DNA of 64,000 bases. Source: Xylaria sp. FL1777. Taxonomy: Eukaryota > Ascomycota > Sordariomycetes > Xylariales > Xylariaceae. The translations under genes and the position numbers were made by a program. Position 1 is the stretch's first letter. Each line of letters opens with the position of its first letter. The stretch is from the NCBI GenBank assembly GCA_022578965.1, contig MU400516.1:124001-188000 (forward strand), read 5' to 3'. The notes under the pieces are model-generated. The model searched no databases. It had not been told where the DNA came from and was given only the letters and a program-made list of their open reading frames with translations. Below, one piece after another: positions 37,493-47,551 of the stretch.

Positions 37493-39237
37493 TTACCTCC
37501 TGGACCAGACTAGAGGAGCTCTCTCAGGATGCAGCATCTGCTGCAACAAGACCATGGCAGAGTCAGTCTTGATGAGCTCGAGCACCCGTTCGCGAGCCGC
37601 CTCGATCGTTTCTCCTTCAAACGTCACCGGGTCTACTCTCCAGTCGCGGAACAGCGACGCTATAGTAGCCACAAATTCAACTTGGGAGAACTTCCTACCG
37701 GGACAGTCGCGCGCACCCTCGGACCACCCAACGAAGGTACCGCGTTTGGGCTGGAGGAACTCTTCTTCTTTTACCTCTTTTTCCCCACCTTCGAGCGTGG
37801 AGTCTATTTCTGCGGGCTTGATGAAGCGAGATGGTCTCCAGGTGAGCGAGTCAGAACCCCACCACCTTGGATCAGTCTGCAGAGAGGAATAAGCTAGGCA
37901 CACCATGGTGTTAGGTGGTAAGACAAGCGTCTTATCGCCAACATTCAGGGTCTGCGTTCTTTCCTTCGTCCACTTCGTGACCGGCACGGGCGTATATAGC
38001 CGAAGAGTTTCGTAAAGGACAGCCAAACAACGCTTAAGGCGTGGGAAATGGCTGGTATAATCCCACTCATGTGATGGCGAATTACCTAGCACAGAATGAA
38101 GTTCCTCTGAGAGCCACTCCTGCACCCCTGGGTTGGCAGCTAGGAAGTACACGGCGAAGGTGAAGACGTGGGAAGAGGTATCATGACCGGCGAAGTTGAT
38201 AACGAATATATTGCCGTAAATCTCTCGTTCTGTCAAACCTTCGCCCTGCTTCGCGTCCAAGGATGCTTTAGCAAGCGATGATAAAAAGGTGCGGCTACCG
38301 GCAGCCCCTGATATGCCCTGAGCGACTCTAGCTTTTTCCGACTCGTACATGTCTGTCATGGATTTCTGGAACGCCGTCACCGCTTGACCGATCTGCCGGT
38401 ACTTGCGAGGTAACCATGGCATTTTAGTGAAGAATTTAGGCCCCATGACGATAATGAGAATGCAGTGTTCCAATATTAATTGCAGTGAGTCCTTATAACT
38501 CGCCGAGGGATCAACATGCGACGTTTCTTCGTAACCCTCGAAATTGTATGACTTGCCAAAGCCGGCTTTGCTAAGCACGTCAAGCGACAAGGTGCGTAGA
38601 TCATTCGCAGTACTTCGTATAGACGGGCGTGACGTCCAGTAGCGGATCATATCATGAGCCTGAGATATGCTTTCGGACCAGACCGTCTCATTGTATTGTT
38701 CGTTGAAGCAGGACGCCATTAGCTTCCGCTGCGTCACCCACTGCTGACCTTCAACCTACGAGAGGATGTGTGAGCTCAAGCACGTAAACAATGCGGGAAA
38801 AGTCTTACGCTGCCAACGTTGGGTCCAAAGACGTCAAGAACCTGTGTCAACTCAACACATCGAGGGAACTCATCTCTTCTGCGGGTGACTTCCATAACAA
38901 TATCCGGGTGGCCAATATATAACCAGTTCCGCCCGGGTGTAACTAGCATAAACGCATCACCCAGCTCCTGATGCGAGAAATACCGATCGGGCAACTCCCA
39001 TCCCATCCAGTTATACCTGGTGAAAACTGTTTCCCCAAAAAATTTTCTCACATAATGAAGAACCTTTCTATCAACAAGCATCCAAAAACGGTTGAGGTGG
39101 CTGATGGGAATAACACGGAAGCGGATACCGAGTTTACGCGCTAGGAGGTAGTTTGAAAACAAAGAATAGCCCGACTGCAGCGCTATGGCAAGTGGAAGAA
39201 TCAAGCAGCCCCAGAGAAAGATGGAGAGAACGGCCAT
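37493..39237 (-). CDS. Cytochrome P450 monooxygenase
   Basis: Membrane-anchored haem-thiolate monooxygenase, substrate unknown. Two exons (39237-38809 and 38755-37493) with a 53-nt GTAAG…GTAG intron; 563 aa. An N-terminal hydrophobic anchor (VLSIFLWGCLILPLAIAL) is followed by the I-helix motif AGHDTSS (about 332-338), ExxR as ETLR (about 392-395), and the haem loop FVGWSEGARDCPGRKF with the axial cysteine at about 494. All key residues are present, so the enzyme should be active. The ATG at 39237 was taken because the longer frame has no ATG. It lies in an accessory region among broken genes, but 4.8 kb or more from the AflR-like regulator. Confidence 0.92.
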
Positions 39238-39614
39238 GTTGAATGTTGACGAGGAGTATTGGGTGCTGCGGAAAGGATGCCGACGGGAGCTGAATGGCGA
39301 TGATTCGAAGCACAAAGCAATGAACTATCGCCCAAAAAAAAAGTAAAAAAAGAATAACACTCCTAATTAATAAATTTCATGCTATAAATATAGCTATATT
39401 ATAATACTAAAGCACGCTTGTTTTATATTGTTATATGTTGTCCTCTTCAATTATTTACGGATATTTTAGCAGGTAGCTACGCCGCAGCCACGAGCTCTAG
39501 CCACATATCTTATGCAACCCAGAGATCTCTGTCCCAACAGCTCGCACTTAACACTATTTGGGCTAAATCTATAGAACTAAATCTGACGCTTAGAACTCTT
39601 TTATACTAGTCAAA

Positions 39615-40486
39615 ATGACCAAGAAGAATCAGGTGTCTAGAGATGAGCCAGTGGCGAATAACCATCCATATAGCGCTGATGGGAATCGACCTCCTCCACC
39701 TCACTCATATGCCTCGTCTGGCCATGGCACATAACTCCCAGATCCCTATTCGGTCTTCAGGAAGTGTAAAGATTAATTCGTGGCAGCAATTAGCTCGAGC
39801 TCATAGTTTAGGTTTTAATAAGTCTCAGCGCTATGATAACATCATTTAGGCTTCAGGTTGTCAATGATGAGTCAGCCATCGAATGTTCGGAGAAAAGATC
39901 GGAGTCCTATAGTCCGGGGCGGATGCCGGGTAACAGTATAAAGTCCATAGGAGAGTAATCCTGCCGCAGCCTATACATGTAAAGGACGGCAACCGAAAAG
40001 ACGGACCCAATCCAGAGGCGCGAGGCCGAAGAGTTTAACGAAGCGCTAAAAGAAGACCAGAAGGCCAGATATAAAGCGATGGGAAATGGTATCTGCCGAA
40101 TTACCAAAGAGGCCGAGAGACTGCGACGAGAGAAAGCGGCGAAGGAACGCGAGCTCGACAATGCCTCCGCCCGGATAGAATCTCTCTCACGAGAGATCGC
40201 CGTACTGAGATGGGAGAAAGAGGGAACGGACCGCGCCAACACCGCCTATACCGCCCATCTGTACCGTATCGAGAATTTCAACGTCAGACTGAGAGACGAA
40301 AATGAAGCCTTGCGTCCGTATGCTGATGCCTTCCACCATATGCACACTACCACGAGAGAGAACGACCGTCTGAGACAGGAGAATGAAGCCTTGCAGATCC
40401 ACGCCGAGATGCTCAAACGTGTACTCCGGGGGAGTAGAGGTGGGTCTTGGATGGGCAATGAGAGGTCGAATATACGGAAGTTGTAG
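39615..40486 (+). pseudogene. Broken coiled-coil protein gene
   Basis: An ATG at 39615 begins MTKKNQVSRDEPVANN… and stops at TAA 39732. Protein-like segments continue in shifted frames with further stops (…PDPYSVFRKCKD, then TAA). From about 40000 a clean frame runs to 40486: QRREAEEFNEALKED…, then 135 codons of strongly charged heptad-like coiled coil rich in Arg, Glu and Leu (RLRREKAAKERELDNA, NFNVRLRDENEALRPYA, NDRLRQENEALQIHAEMLK). I read this as one gene with its 5' half damaged and its coiled-coil 3' half still open. It could alternatively be expressed from the ATG at 40079. Function unknown. Confidence 0.45.
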
Positions 40487-40574
40487 TCAGAAAGCTGGGA
40501 ATTAGGCTTCCCATTCAGCTTCCCATTCAAGCTAGATAGCTGCCCGTTAGTTACAATTCTCCCAAGTTTTCATA

Positions 40575-40994
40575 ATGGGGTTAGCTGTACAACCTAGGCT
40601 CAATAGCGCTACCTTGTAGCCCTTTGAGTTATCCCTAGTTGCGGATGAGATACTATACATCAAAGGCTCATAACATCGTTTCACTTGGCAGAAGTTTTGC
40701 CGGCCCCATCAAGAGTCTCAGTCCTCCAATTCCAGTCACAACGTGTCCGCGAGGAGATGTTATCCCTTCACAGACGATCATTACATATTCGCGCGCTACG
40801 TATTCGACCCGAGTAAGGCACATGCTGAGGGCGTCGATTTACGATTTTGTGGAGAGAATCGAGTACTGAAACAAGCGATTCAATATGGAGAAACAGAGGT
40901 AATGGATTTGTCTGTTTTTTCCTCGTCTCGTTGGCTAGGGGGGAGCAATAACTTAAACGCGGCTAATGCTAATCAAGAACTTAGCGTAATCTAA
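40575..40994 (+). pseudogene. Open frame interrupted by two stops, unknown protein
   Basis: From the ATG at 40575 one frame reads as protein to 40994 except for a TAG at 40617 and a TAA at 40671. Both are changes that a C-to-T mutation of a Gln codon would give. Between and after the stops the sequence is convincing (ELSLVADEILYIKGS; CYPFTDDHYIFARYVFDPSK; GVDLRFCGENRVLKQAI; SRWLGGSNNLNAAN). Not recognised. The intact 3' part (40743-40994) has no ATG at its beginning. Its stop codon overlaps that of the opposing gene. Confidence 0.4.
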
Positions 40995-41519
40995 CAGCGA
41001 TCTAGTACCGGCAACACGGGGAAAGGAGGTCGCTTCGCATAAGAGGTATCGCCACCGTCATCGATATCTAGCTTAGCAACTAGATAATCGCGAAGCTCTA
41101 TGAGCAGAGAGCCCTTGCGAAGGATGGTGTTAACTTTGTTTAAGAGATTCTCTGATCCTAACCCATGTTACTGCATTCTGCTCTTCGGTTCGGTCATAGA
41201 GATAATGCTATTTGGATATAGGGACTTGTCCAATTTCTCCAGGTTAATTACCTGTTTCACAGGCTTTATAGAGAGCGTGTGGCTTGAGCCAATAATCGCA
41301 GATTTCGAGGAACATATCGAAGAACGAGGGAACGAAGTAGAAGAGGCGACCTATGCCCAACATCAATCTCAATTTAGTTGTGATGACAGAAGTAGTGTAT
41401 GCGGGAGGGATAGTATAAGGATCTTCGTCTTGATTCGAGTCGCCGCTGTTGTCGCATTGAGGCCGACGCATCTTCAGGTTGCGAAGGGCCACTAACTGGG
41501 TCTGGAGCCATCTTTTCAT
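40991..41519 (-). CDS. Uncharacterised small protein, two exons (candidate)
   Basis: Not recognised. Exon 1 (41519-41252) begins at an ATG, MKRWLQTQLVALRNLKMRR; exon 2 is 41157-40991. The 94-nt intron (GTAATT…GGGTTAG) joins in phase 1 and gives 144 codons. The product has a hydrophobic middle (GIGRLFYFVPSFFDMFLEIC) and a C-terminal helix (NLLNKVNTILRKGSLLIELR). The frame is also open upstream of the ATG to about 41625, so a 5' exon may exist. Frame continuity across the intron is the main support. Being in a zone of broken genes it could be a remnant. Confidence 0.4.
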
Positions 41520-42214
41520 GAGGCCCCGTAGCCTTGATGATGTCTGGTTATCATCATGATTGTGGTCAAGAGAATAGGACGGCGGTAGCTGCCAGGCCGA
41601 TAGGCATGAGAATTTAACGAAGCGTTAGCGCGACAACTGTTATCTCCGGCGCTAACAAAACCTCCGGCGTTGCCTGCCGCCAGCACACAGGTACTGCAAT
41701 GTTACCTATGTGAGTACTTAAGTAGGTATGTTGATATTGGATCCTATTCTCGCATTTCTTGTCAATCCTTCAAGTCTAGTGCTTAGCCACTAGCGTTTAA
41801 ATAAATAAATGTGTAAAAAAATGAGTAAATACCAGTACTATTAGATTGTGTGATACTATAATCCAACATATCCATGTAAGTGTCTCTATATAGACCAACC
41901 GCATTGTATATTCGTATGCCAAAAAAAAAAAAAAATTCAAGTTAAATACATACCTAGTTAAGATCAGCAACGGCCCATTGCTTTCCCCCCCAAGATATTA
42001 CACTAGCGTCGCCGTTCCCCTATATCTTAACTTGAGGCCCCTATGTTAAAAACAAAAACTTTGTTATATCCAATTTCGTAGTTATTGCAGCATGGTATGG
42101 GTTTGAGTGTAACATGGAATGACCAGTTAGGTATCTCCCAACTGGGTAACCCAGAGCAACGAATTGTGGTGTAGTGAGGTTTCCACCCCGATACGAGGGT
42201 TGAGGTACGCAACT

Positions 42215-42856
42215 CTATGATGGTGGAGAAGTCGTCTGGCCTTGGGGCACGTTTGGCTTCGAGGGGTCCGAGGGGTCCACGAGCTCGAAATTGTTGACCC
42301 GTATAGATGACGAGCCGCGCACACAAGCAGTGCAGAAGAAACCAAAAGCAGTAATGCATAACCCCCAAACTAAACTGCCAATTGCTGCAGAAGCTAGCGT
42401 TACTTGACCAAAAGCTTTCCAAGAGCCTCGGATCGAATCGTACGAGTCGTAGTTATCGAAGGAGAGTATATAAGTAGCCCATGATATAGCCCATGTCCAC
42501 GCCGATATCCAGAATATGACACTTAGGAGGTGGCCGATCAAGACTCCAATGCGGGAATAGAATCGGGGGGCATATTTTGCTAGAGCAAACACACCGCCGT
42601 AAAAGAACAATGTCCAGATCGACTAGAAACACGATTAGATCCTGAATATTTAGCATAGTAAACTCCTTGCAAGACTTACGACAAAGATCAAGAAGCGCGA
42701 GACTCCTGATTCATAGTAATAGTTGCCGGAGAGAGATTCGGCATAGGCAGCCAGGCCTAATATGACGGTAGACAGGAATAATATCAATATTACAGTGTAT
42801 GCGAAGATCCTTGGGAGAGCAGGGACTCCGCCGATAATGAGATCTCTCGCCGGCAT
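42215..42856 (-). CDS. Four-TM MARVEL-domain-like membrane protein
   Basis: Two exons (42856-42680 and 42622-42215) with a 57-nt GTAAG…CTAG intron give 194 aa. Four hydrophobic segments are visible: FAYTVILILFLSTVILGLAAYA, FLIFVVSIWTLFFYGGVFALA, HLLSVIFWISAWTWAISWA and TLASAAIGSLVWGLCITAFGFF, followed by a polar Pro/Ser tail. This arrangement and length fit fungal MARVEL-type proteins of the plasma membrane or secretory vesicles; the family call is by pattern only. The ATG at 42856 (MPARDLI) was preferred over longer starts that lack an ATG. Confidence 0.7.
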
Positions 42857-44507
42857 ATCTAGGAAGATAGCTAGTATACTAGGTAAAAGACCTAAAAGAG
42901 GTTTCAAGTTAGATGTTTGAAAAGTTTTAACATTGACACTTCGCAGGGGAAAGGGTATAAAAACGATGTCAGGAATCAACACTTCCTACATACTTCGGAG
43001 ATACTAGCCTGCCAGCAGCTGTCCAAAGCTCGACGACGGTATAAGCTAGTGGGTTCACATATTCACTAAGTTCAATGTCTCAGAGTTAAAAGCAACGCCG
43101 ATCGAGTAGCAATTTAGCTGTATGCGGCAGGGTGTCTCACGGATATTTGTGAACTTTATCATTACTATTTTGGACCTCAATATGAGGAGCATTGCCTCGG
43201 GGGTAGTCGCTTTTGGGCTCGGATATCAGACACGTCCCAAGGACTAGCAAGTCTCTGCTTTCTTGGATAAGGATACAGAACAGCGTTACTGCTGTCGTCG
43301 TGGCTGCATTGATGTCAGCCATCGACCGTTCTAGATCGTGGCATGATGTATAAGCACTGTTCTCAAAGCACAACCACGGTACAAACGACATAAATTTGAA
43401 TCCCAATACGACCATAAGTCTGGGAATATGCTTGGGTACATGTACTCTATCATATGGGCACGTGTAAGCAGCTGCACGCCTGCTTCGGGTGCCGAACGAG
43501 ACTATACTCTTGCAGACGACAAATAGTTGTACTAACTAGAATAGGAGCCTCTATTATAGGGCATTGAGGGTGTACACGTGTCATACTCCACGATGTCCTG
43601 GGCCGCATTCCATCATTATTTTTTTTCAAGGTTATAAGTCGCCGGATCCGGCTGGTTGTTGTGTAGTCCGTAGGGTATTGTGATCGGGGCACTGGAGACA
43701 CGGTTGGCGCTAATAAAGTACCTTTAGGTTCAACATGAACAGCGGTGGATAGTCGAAAAGGGACAAAATAGGGCGGTTGTACTAATGTTAACTTTCCTAA
43801 GAGGTAGGTAGTTCGTAATTCTCAGACAGACTTTATGTTCGTATTCATACCGCCACATAGAGTCACGTGTACCTATCTAGCAGAAGGTTAGCTTAACCTT
43901 GTGTAGGCCTTTATTTCTACTATGCTTAATTTCTGCTACATTTACAGTCAAGCTCTGTTTTCAAAAGTGGTTCGTACGTACATGAAAAATCATAGGGATA
44001 GCTCGTGGTTTATCTACACATAGAGTCTGATCTATCCTCCTCGAGAACTTAGAAAGAACATCAACAAAATCATCATATGTAAGTGTAGGTATGTATAGAG
44101 GTATATAGACTAGGTACCTACATACATGTATCCAGATAGTACTCACTGAAGTAGCGACCTGAACCACTTCAAGGTCCCTTCTTATCTCTATGGGTTAGTA
44201 ACAAGGCTAAATGCGCCTGCCTTTTATACTTAGGTACTTATGAACGTATTCACCAACATATTAGAAGTTGGTCAAGTACGTACCTAAGATTGATTACCTA
44301 CATGCAGGTAAGGTAGGTGGTCTACTCACGGATTACAGGGAAGTCTCGGGTCTCGATAGGTTGTAGCATTAGAACTGTGACCTATTGTCAATTGACAGTC
44401 GTTAGTCTCAATACTAAGTCTTCGAATTCACGTATGTGGCGATTGTCTCTCGACAACCATGCTGCAGGTATAATCGAACTTTCTTCCCTCTCTGGGTATC
44501 TAAGACA
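42857..44507. other. Intergenic region between divergent genes
   Basis: No supported gene. It holds a perfect TAGGTACCTA palindrome at 44111-44120 and several related TAGGTA/TACCTA words up to 44320, just upstream of the next gene. Confidence 0.5.
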
Positions 44508-47330
44508 ATGGATGTTGATGATAGCGACACTCCTTCGCAGCCAGACCAATATGCTAGGGACAATTGTCTGTCAATTGATTCCCAAATCGACCCGTTCTCT
44601 CTTGTCTTCCAGATCAACGATTCCGTCCCTCAACTCACACCAGATGCTGGACCTAGTGGCCTGACAAGTGACTCCTGTCTTCTGCCGCTCCATCTTCCAA
44701 CCCTTGGCCTTATGGAGCAGCTTGACGTGAGCGAAGAATGCAGTGGCCTTGTAGTCCAAGCCCTCCAGTATGATGATATCAAAGTCAATTGCCAGTATGA
44801 TAATCCGCTAGCGCAATATGAAGCCCGTAAGCGTCTATCTAGTTTGAAGCTTGACCTCCCGGCTCTGTCTAGCGACCCTGACTACGATAGTCGTGAGCTT
44901 GCTGGAACCATCCAGGACCAACGACAGCCAAGTATTAGCCCCGAGATGTTTCCACTAGAAAGACTAAATATAGCCAATGATGAAGGACTAGAGTTTCCCA
45001 TTTCCACCCGCCGATTCGGTCAGGAATTCGACTGTATGGTGCGTCATGAGAAGCTTGATGTGCCTAAGGAGACGATACATCACCTCGCTCGTGCTCTTCA
45101 GGATGACTGGTCTGGAGATGATCAACGCAAAGTATTTGAAGAGGAGATGCCACGTCGGACCGTACGTTCAACTCTTGGCGTGTTCTTATATCTCTTAACT
45201 CACATACTTCAGCTTGTGCGTGACTTGGCCATTACACCTCCACTTAGTCCATATACGGAGCATGAAGAGCAGTTCATCCCAGATGCCGAGGTCTGCGAAG
45301 TCCCCATTGAGTTTGACTCGTGTTCGATGCTCAGTGATGATGTGAAAGCATCAGAGTCTGTTATTCTGCGAAAGGAGTTTGAGAAAGATGTTCCACTAGC
45401 AGTTGACATCGGTACTCCAGTATTATCTCCATTACTTGATCCGCCAACACTTGACAGGAAGCTACCCAAGATCAGCTCATTCCGAGTAGAAAGTCCGTTA
45501 TCACCAATCACGTCGCCGCTTCGGTCCACTAATGAAGAGTCTACTGACATTCCGGCACTATTGAGGAGTATGGATATAGATCGTGCCTTATCGCATCCAA
45601 AATTTTCAGAGATGGTTGTCTTGAAGACTGATAGTAGGGATCTCAACTTTGATCACAACCTTGACAACATGATGAAAGAGCACGCAACGGCCGTACTGAA
45701 AAGTATCGAGCAAGAGCGTATCAATATCGCAGATGCTGTAGCTCGAGTCGAAGTGCCCATCTTGGATTTTTCGATTCGGGAACCTGAGTGGCGGAACCTC
45801 CCTATGGATTCCAGGGCTCACCTAAAGTGGGTGTGTCAATCGTATAATATCACAATACCTCCTTGTTCCAGGGAGTCCAGAACAGACTTGAAACTTCGTT
45901 GGGTTCCATTTTCACGAACAACCACCTTGTCCGATCTGACGAAGGAAGCCATTGATTTTGATGAGAGTAGGTTATCACAACATCTCATCTTCCCAGAAGC
46001 GAAGGAGATACCGACCAGTGGGAACTATGTATGGAAGCGACCAGGTTTAGCCATCCTGCGCGAGCTAGAAAGTGAAGATGACCTTGAGTGTATAGCATCG
46101 CTAGCAAATGTTAAACCTGACATAGCAAGTCTCGCTAGGAAAAGGCGATTTGAAAATAGCGCCAAGGAGATAGGGACAAGTCTTTCACGAAGCTCGAATG
46201 AGTCTGTTGATCTCATTGTACCCTTCCAACATAGGAAGTCATCGCAACATACTTCAGCAGAGCACCTTATTGGCAGTACTAGTCTTCTACCTGGTATGGA
46301 GTCAAACTCAGCCGTTTCGACTTTGCTTTCCAATTACATCAACATACGCACAGCGAAGCGTCGTAAACATGACAAAAGCTTATTCTTTTTGCCTACTTCT
46401 GGGCCCCAAGTAGAGTTGAAACTGGTATCAACTCCCAAGTCATCTCAACCTAAAGGAAACAGCTCAAGCCTATCTAGTACCGTAGAGCGAATACAGAAAA
46501 AAGCAACACTACCAAGTCCATGCCCTGGGATGACCATACAAGAGGCGCCCACGAAGATTATCAAGGGGTTAACTCTTAGCCGAGGGCTATTTTCCACTCT
46601 CGAGCAACTCTATCCTACCGCCGAGATAATTGAGCGTGACTTCGGTTGCTGGGACACAACCACCCAGAATTACCAGCCTGCATTAAGGCCAACTGTTATT
46701 TCATCCCTCGCAACTGAAGCCGACATTATAGTCTCTCCTGCCACAGGGATTGTCCTGACAACGTTGTTAAAAGTCATACAAAAACCGCTGCGTGCTCGTG
46801 GGGGACAGTCCTCAATTCGTGAGAGAATCACGCACGTGGCATTGCGTTACGAGAGGTTGATTGTGCTTGTATCTGAAGGGAATACTGTAGATGAGACCGT
46901 GCGCGACCTCACCCCCTCAGAGGCCTCAGCATACGCAGAATTTATCATTTTCGTCGCGGGCCTTGATTCTCATATCGAAGTGTTTTACGTGGGAGGCGGA
47001 GAAGCTACATTGGCGAGATGGCTAGTTTCTTTCGCTGTTCGGTATGCGCCAGAGGCTACCGAGACTCAGGCGTATCTTACTCAACGCGAGACGAAATGGG
47101 AGGTATTCCTTCGCCGGGCGGGGTTCAACGCCTATGCTGCGCAGGCTATTCTCGTTCGACTAAAGGCTAGGAGTAACACTCATACGGATAAGAGCGAATA
47201 CACTAAACATGGCTTAGCTGCATTCATGAAGATGACCGATGTTGAGCGAATGCAGAGTTTCCGGGACTTAATGGGCGGGGAGAGTGTATTGAATAGAGTT
47301 AACCAGACGTTGAGAACGACGTGGATTTGA
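44508..47330 (+). CDS. Protein with XPF/ERCC4-like C-terminus, possibly Zip2/SHOC1-like
   Basis: Single exon, 940 aa, starting at ATG 44508 (MDVDDSDTPS); the longer frame lacks an ATG. The first about 680 residues are acidic, Ser-rich and low in recognisable domains. From about 690 the protein has the pattern of a nuclease-dead XPF-type fold: STLEQLYPTAEIIERDFG, then EADIIVSPATGIVLTTLL, YERLIVLVSEG, AEFIIFVAGLDSHIEVFYVG, and a C-terminal helix-hairpin-helix-like stretch (FLRRAGFNAYAAQAILVRLK). No ERKxxxD catalytic motif is visible. This architecture (large disordered N-terminus, dead XPF domain, HhH) matches the meiotic crossover factor Zip2/SHOC1; that assignment is an inference. It is convergent with the WD gene. 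Confidence 0.6.
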   Translation: MDVDDSDTPSQPDQYARDNCLSIDSQIDPFSLVFQINDSVPQLTPDAGPSGLTSDSCLLPLHLPTLGLMEQLDVSEECSGLVVQALQYDDIKVNCQYDNPLAQYEARKRLSSLKLDLPALSSDPDYDSRELAGTIQDQRQPSISPEMFPLERLNIANDEGLEFPISTRRFGQEFDCMVRHEKLDVPKETIHHLARALQDDWSGDDQRKVFEEEMPRRTVRSTLGVFLYLLTHILQLVRDLAITPPLSPYTEHEEQFIPDAEVCEVPIEFDSCSMLSDDVKASESVILRKEFEKDVPLAVDIGTPVLSPLLDPPTLDRKLPKISSFRVESPLSPITSPLRSTNEESTDIPALLRSMDIDRALSHPKFSEMVVLKTDSRDLNFDHNLDNMMKEHATAVLKSIEQERINIADAVARVEVPILDFSIREPEWRNLPMDSRAHLKWVCQSYNITIPPCSRESRTDLKLRWVPFSRTTTLSDLTKEAIDFDESRLSQHLIFPEAKEIPTSGNYVWKRPGLAILRELESEDDLECIASLANVKPDIASLARKRRFENSAKEIGTSLSRSSNESVDLIVPFQHRKSSQHTSAEHLIGSTSLLPGMESNSAVSTLLSNYINIRTAKRRKHDKSLFFLPTSGPQVELKLVSTPKSSQPKGNSSSLSSTVERIQKKATLPSPCPGMTIQEAPTKIIKGLTLSRGLFSTLEQLYPTAEIIERDFGCWDTTTQNYQPALRPTVISSLATEADIIVSPATGIVLTTLLKVIQKPLRARGGQSSIRERITHVALRYERLIVLVSEGNTVDETVRDLTPSEASAYAEFIIFVAGLDSHIEVFYVGGGEATLARWLVSFAVRYAPEATETQAYLTQRETKWEVFLRRAGFNAYAAQAILVRLKARSNTHTDKSEYTKHGLAAFMKMTDVERMQSFRDLMGGESVLNRVNQTLRTTWI

Positions 47331-47551
47331 ACAACTCATATCTACTGTCGAGGTTGCTGGATTTGTTGACTGTTCTAAAAGCTGCCCACCAATCCAAACG
47401 CTGTTGGCTATGCTTAGACCTTTACTATGGTAGTTACTTATCATCTAACCCCCAAAATACCTAATTGAGTTATATTGCTGTCTAATACATCTTCATAATT
47501 ATGGCATTGCTATAAACCTGGGTATCATGAATCACTTTTTAAATGTCACTC

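Noticed and set aside
44436..44507. Upstream extension of the XPF-like protein
   Set aside because: The longer frame has no ATG; the first ATG is at 44508.
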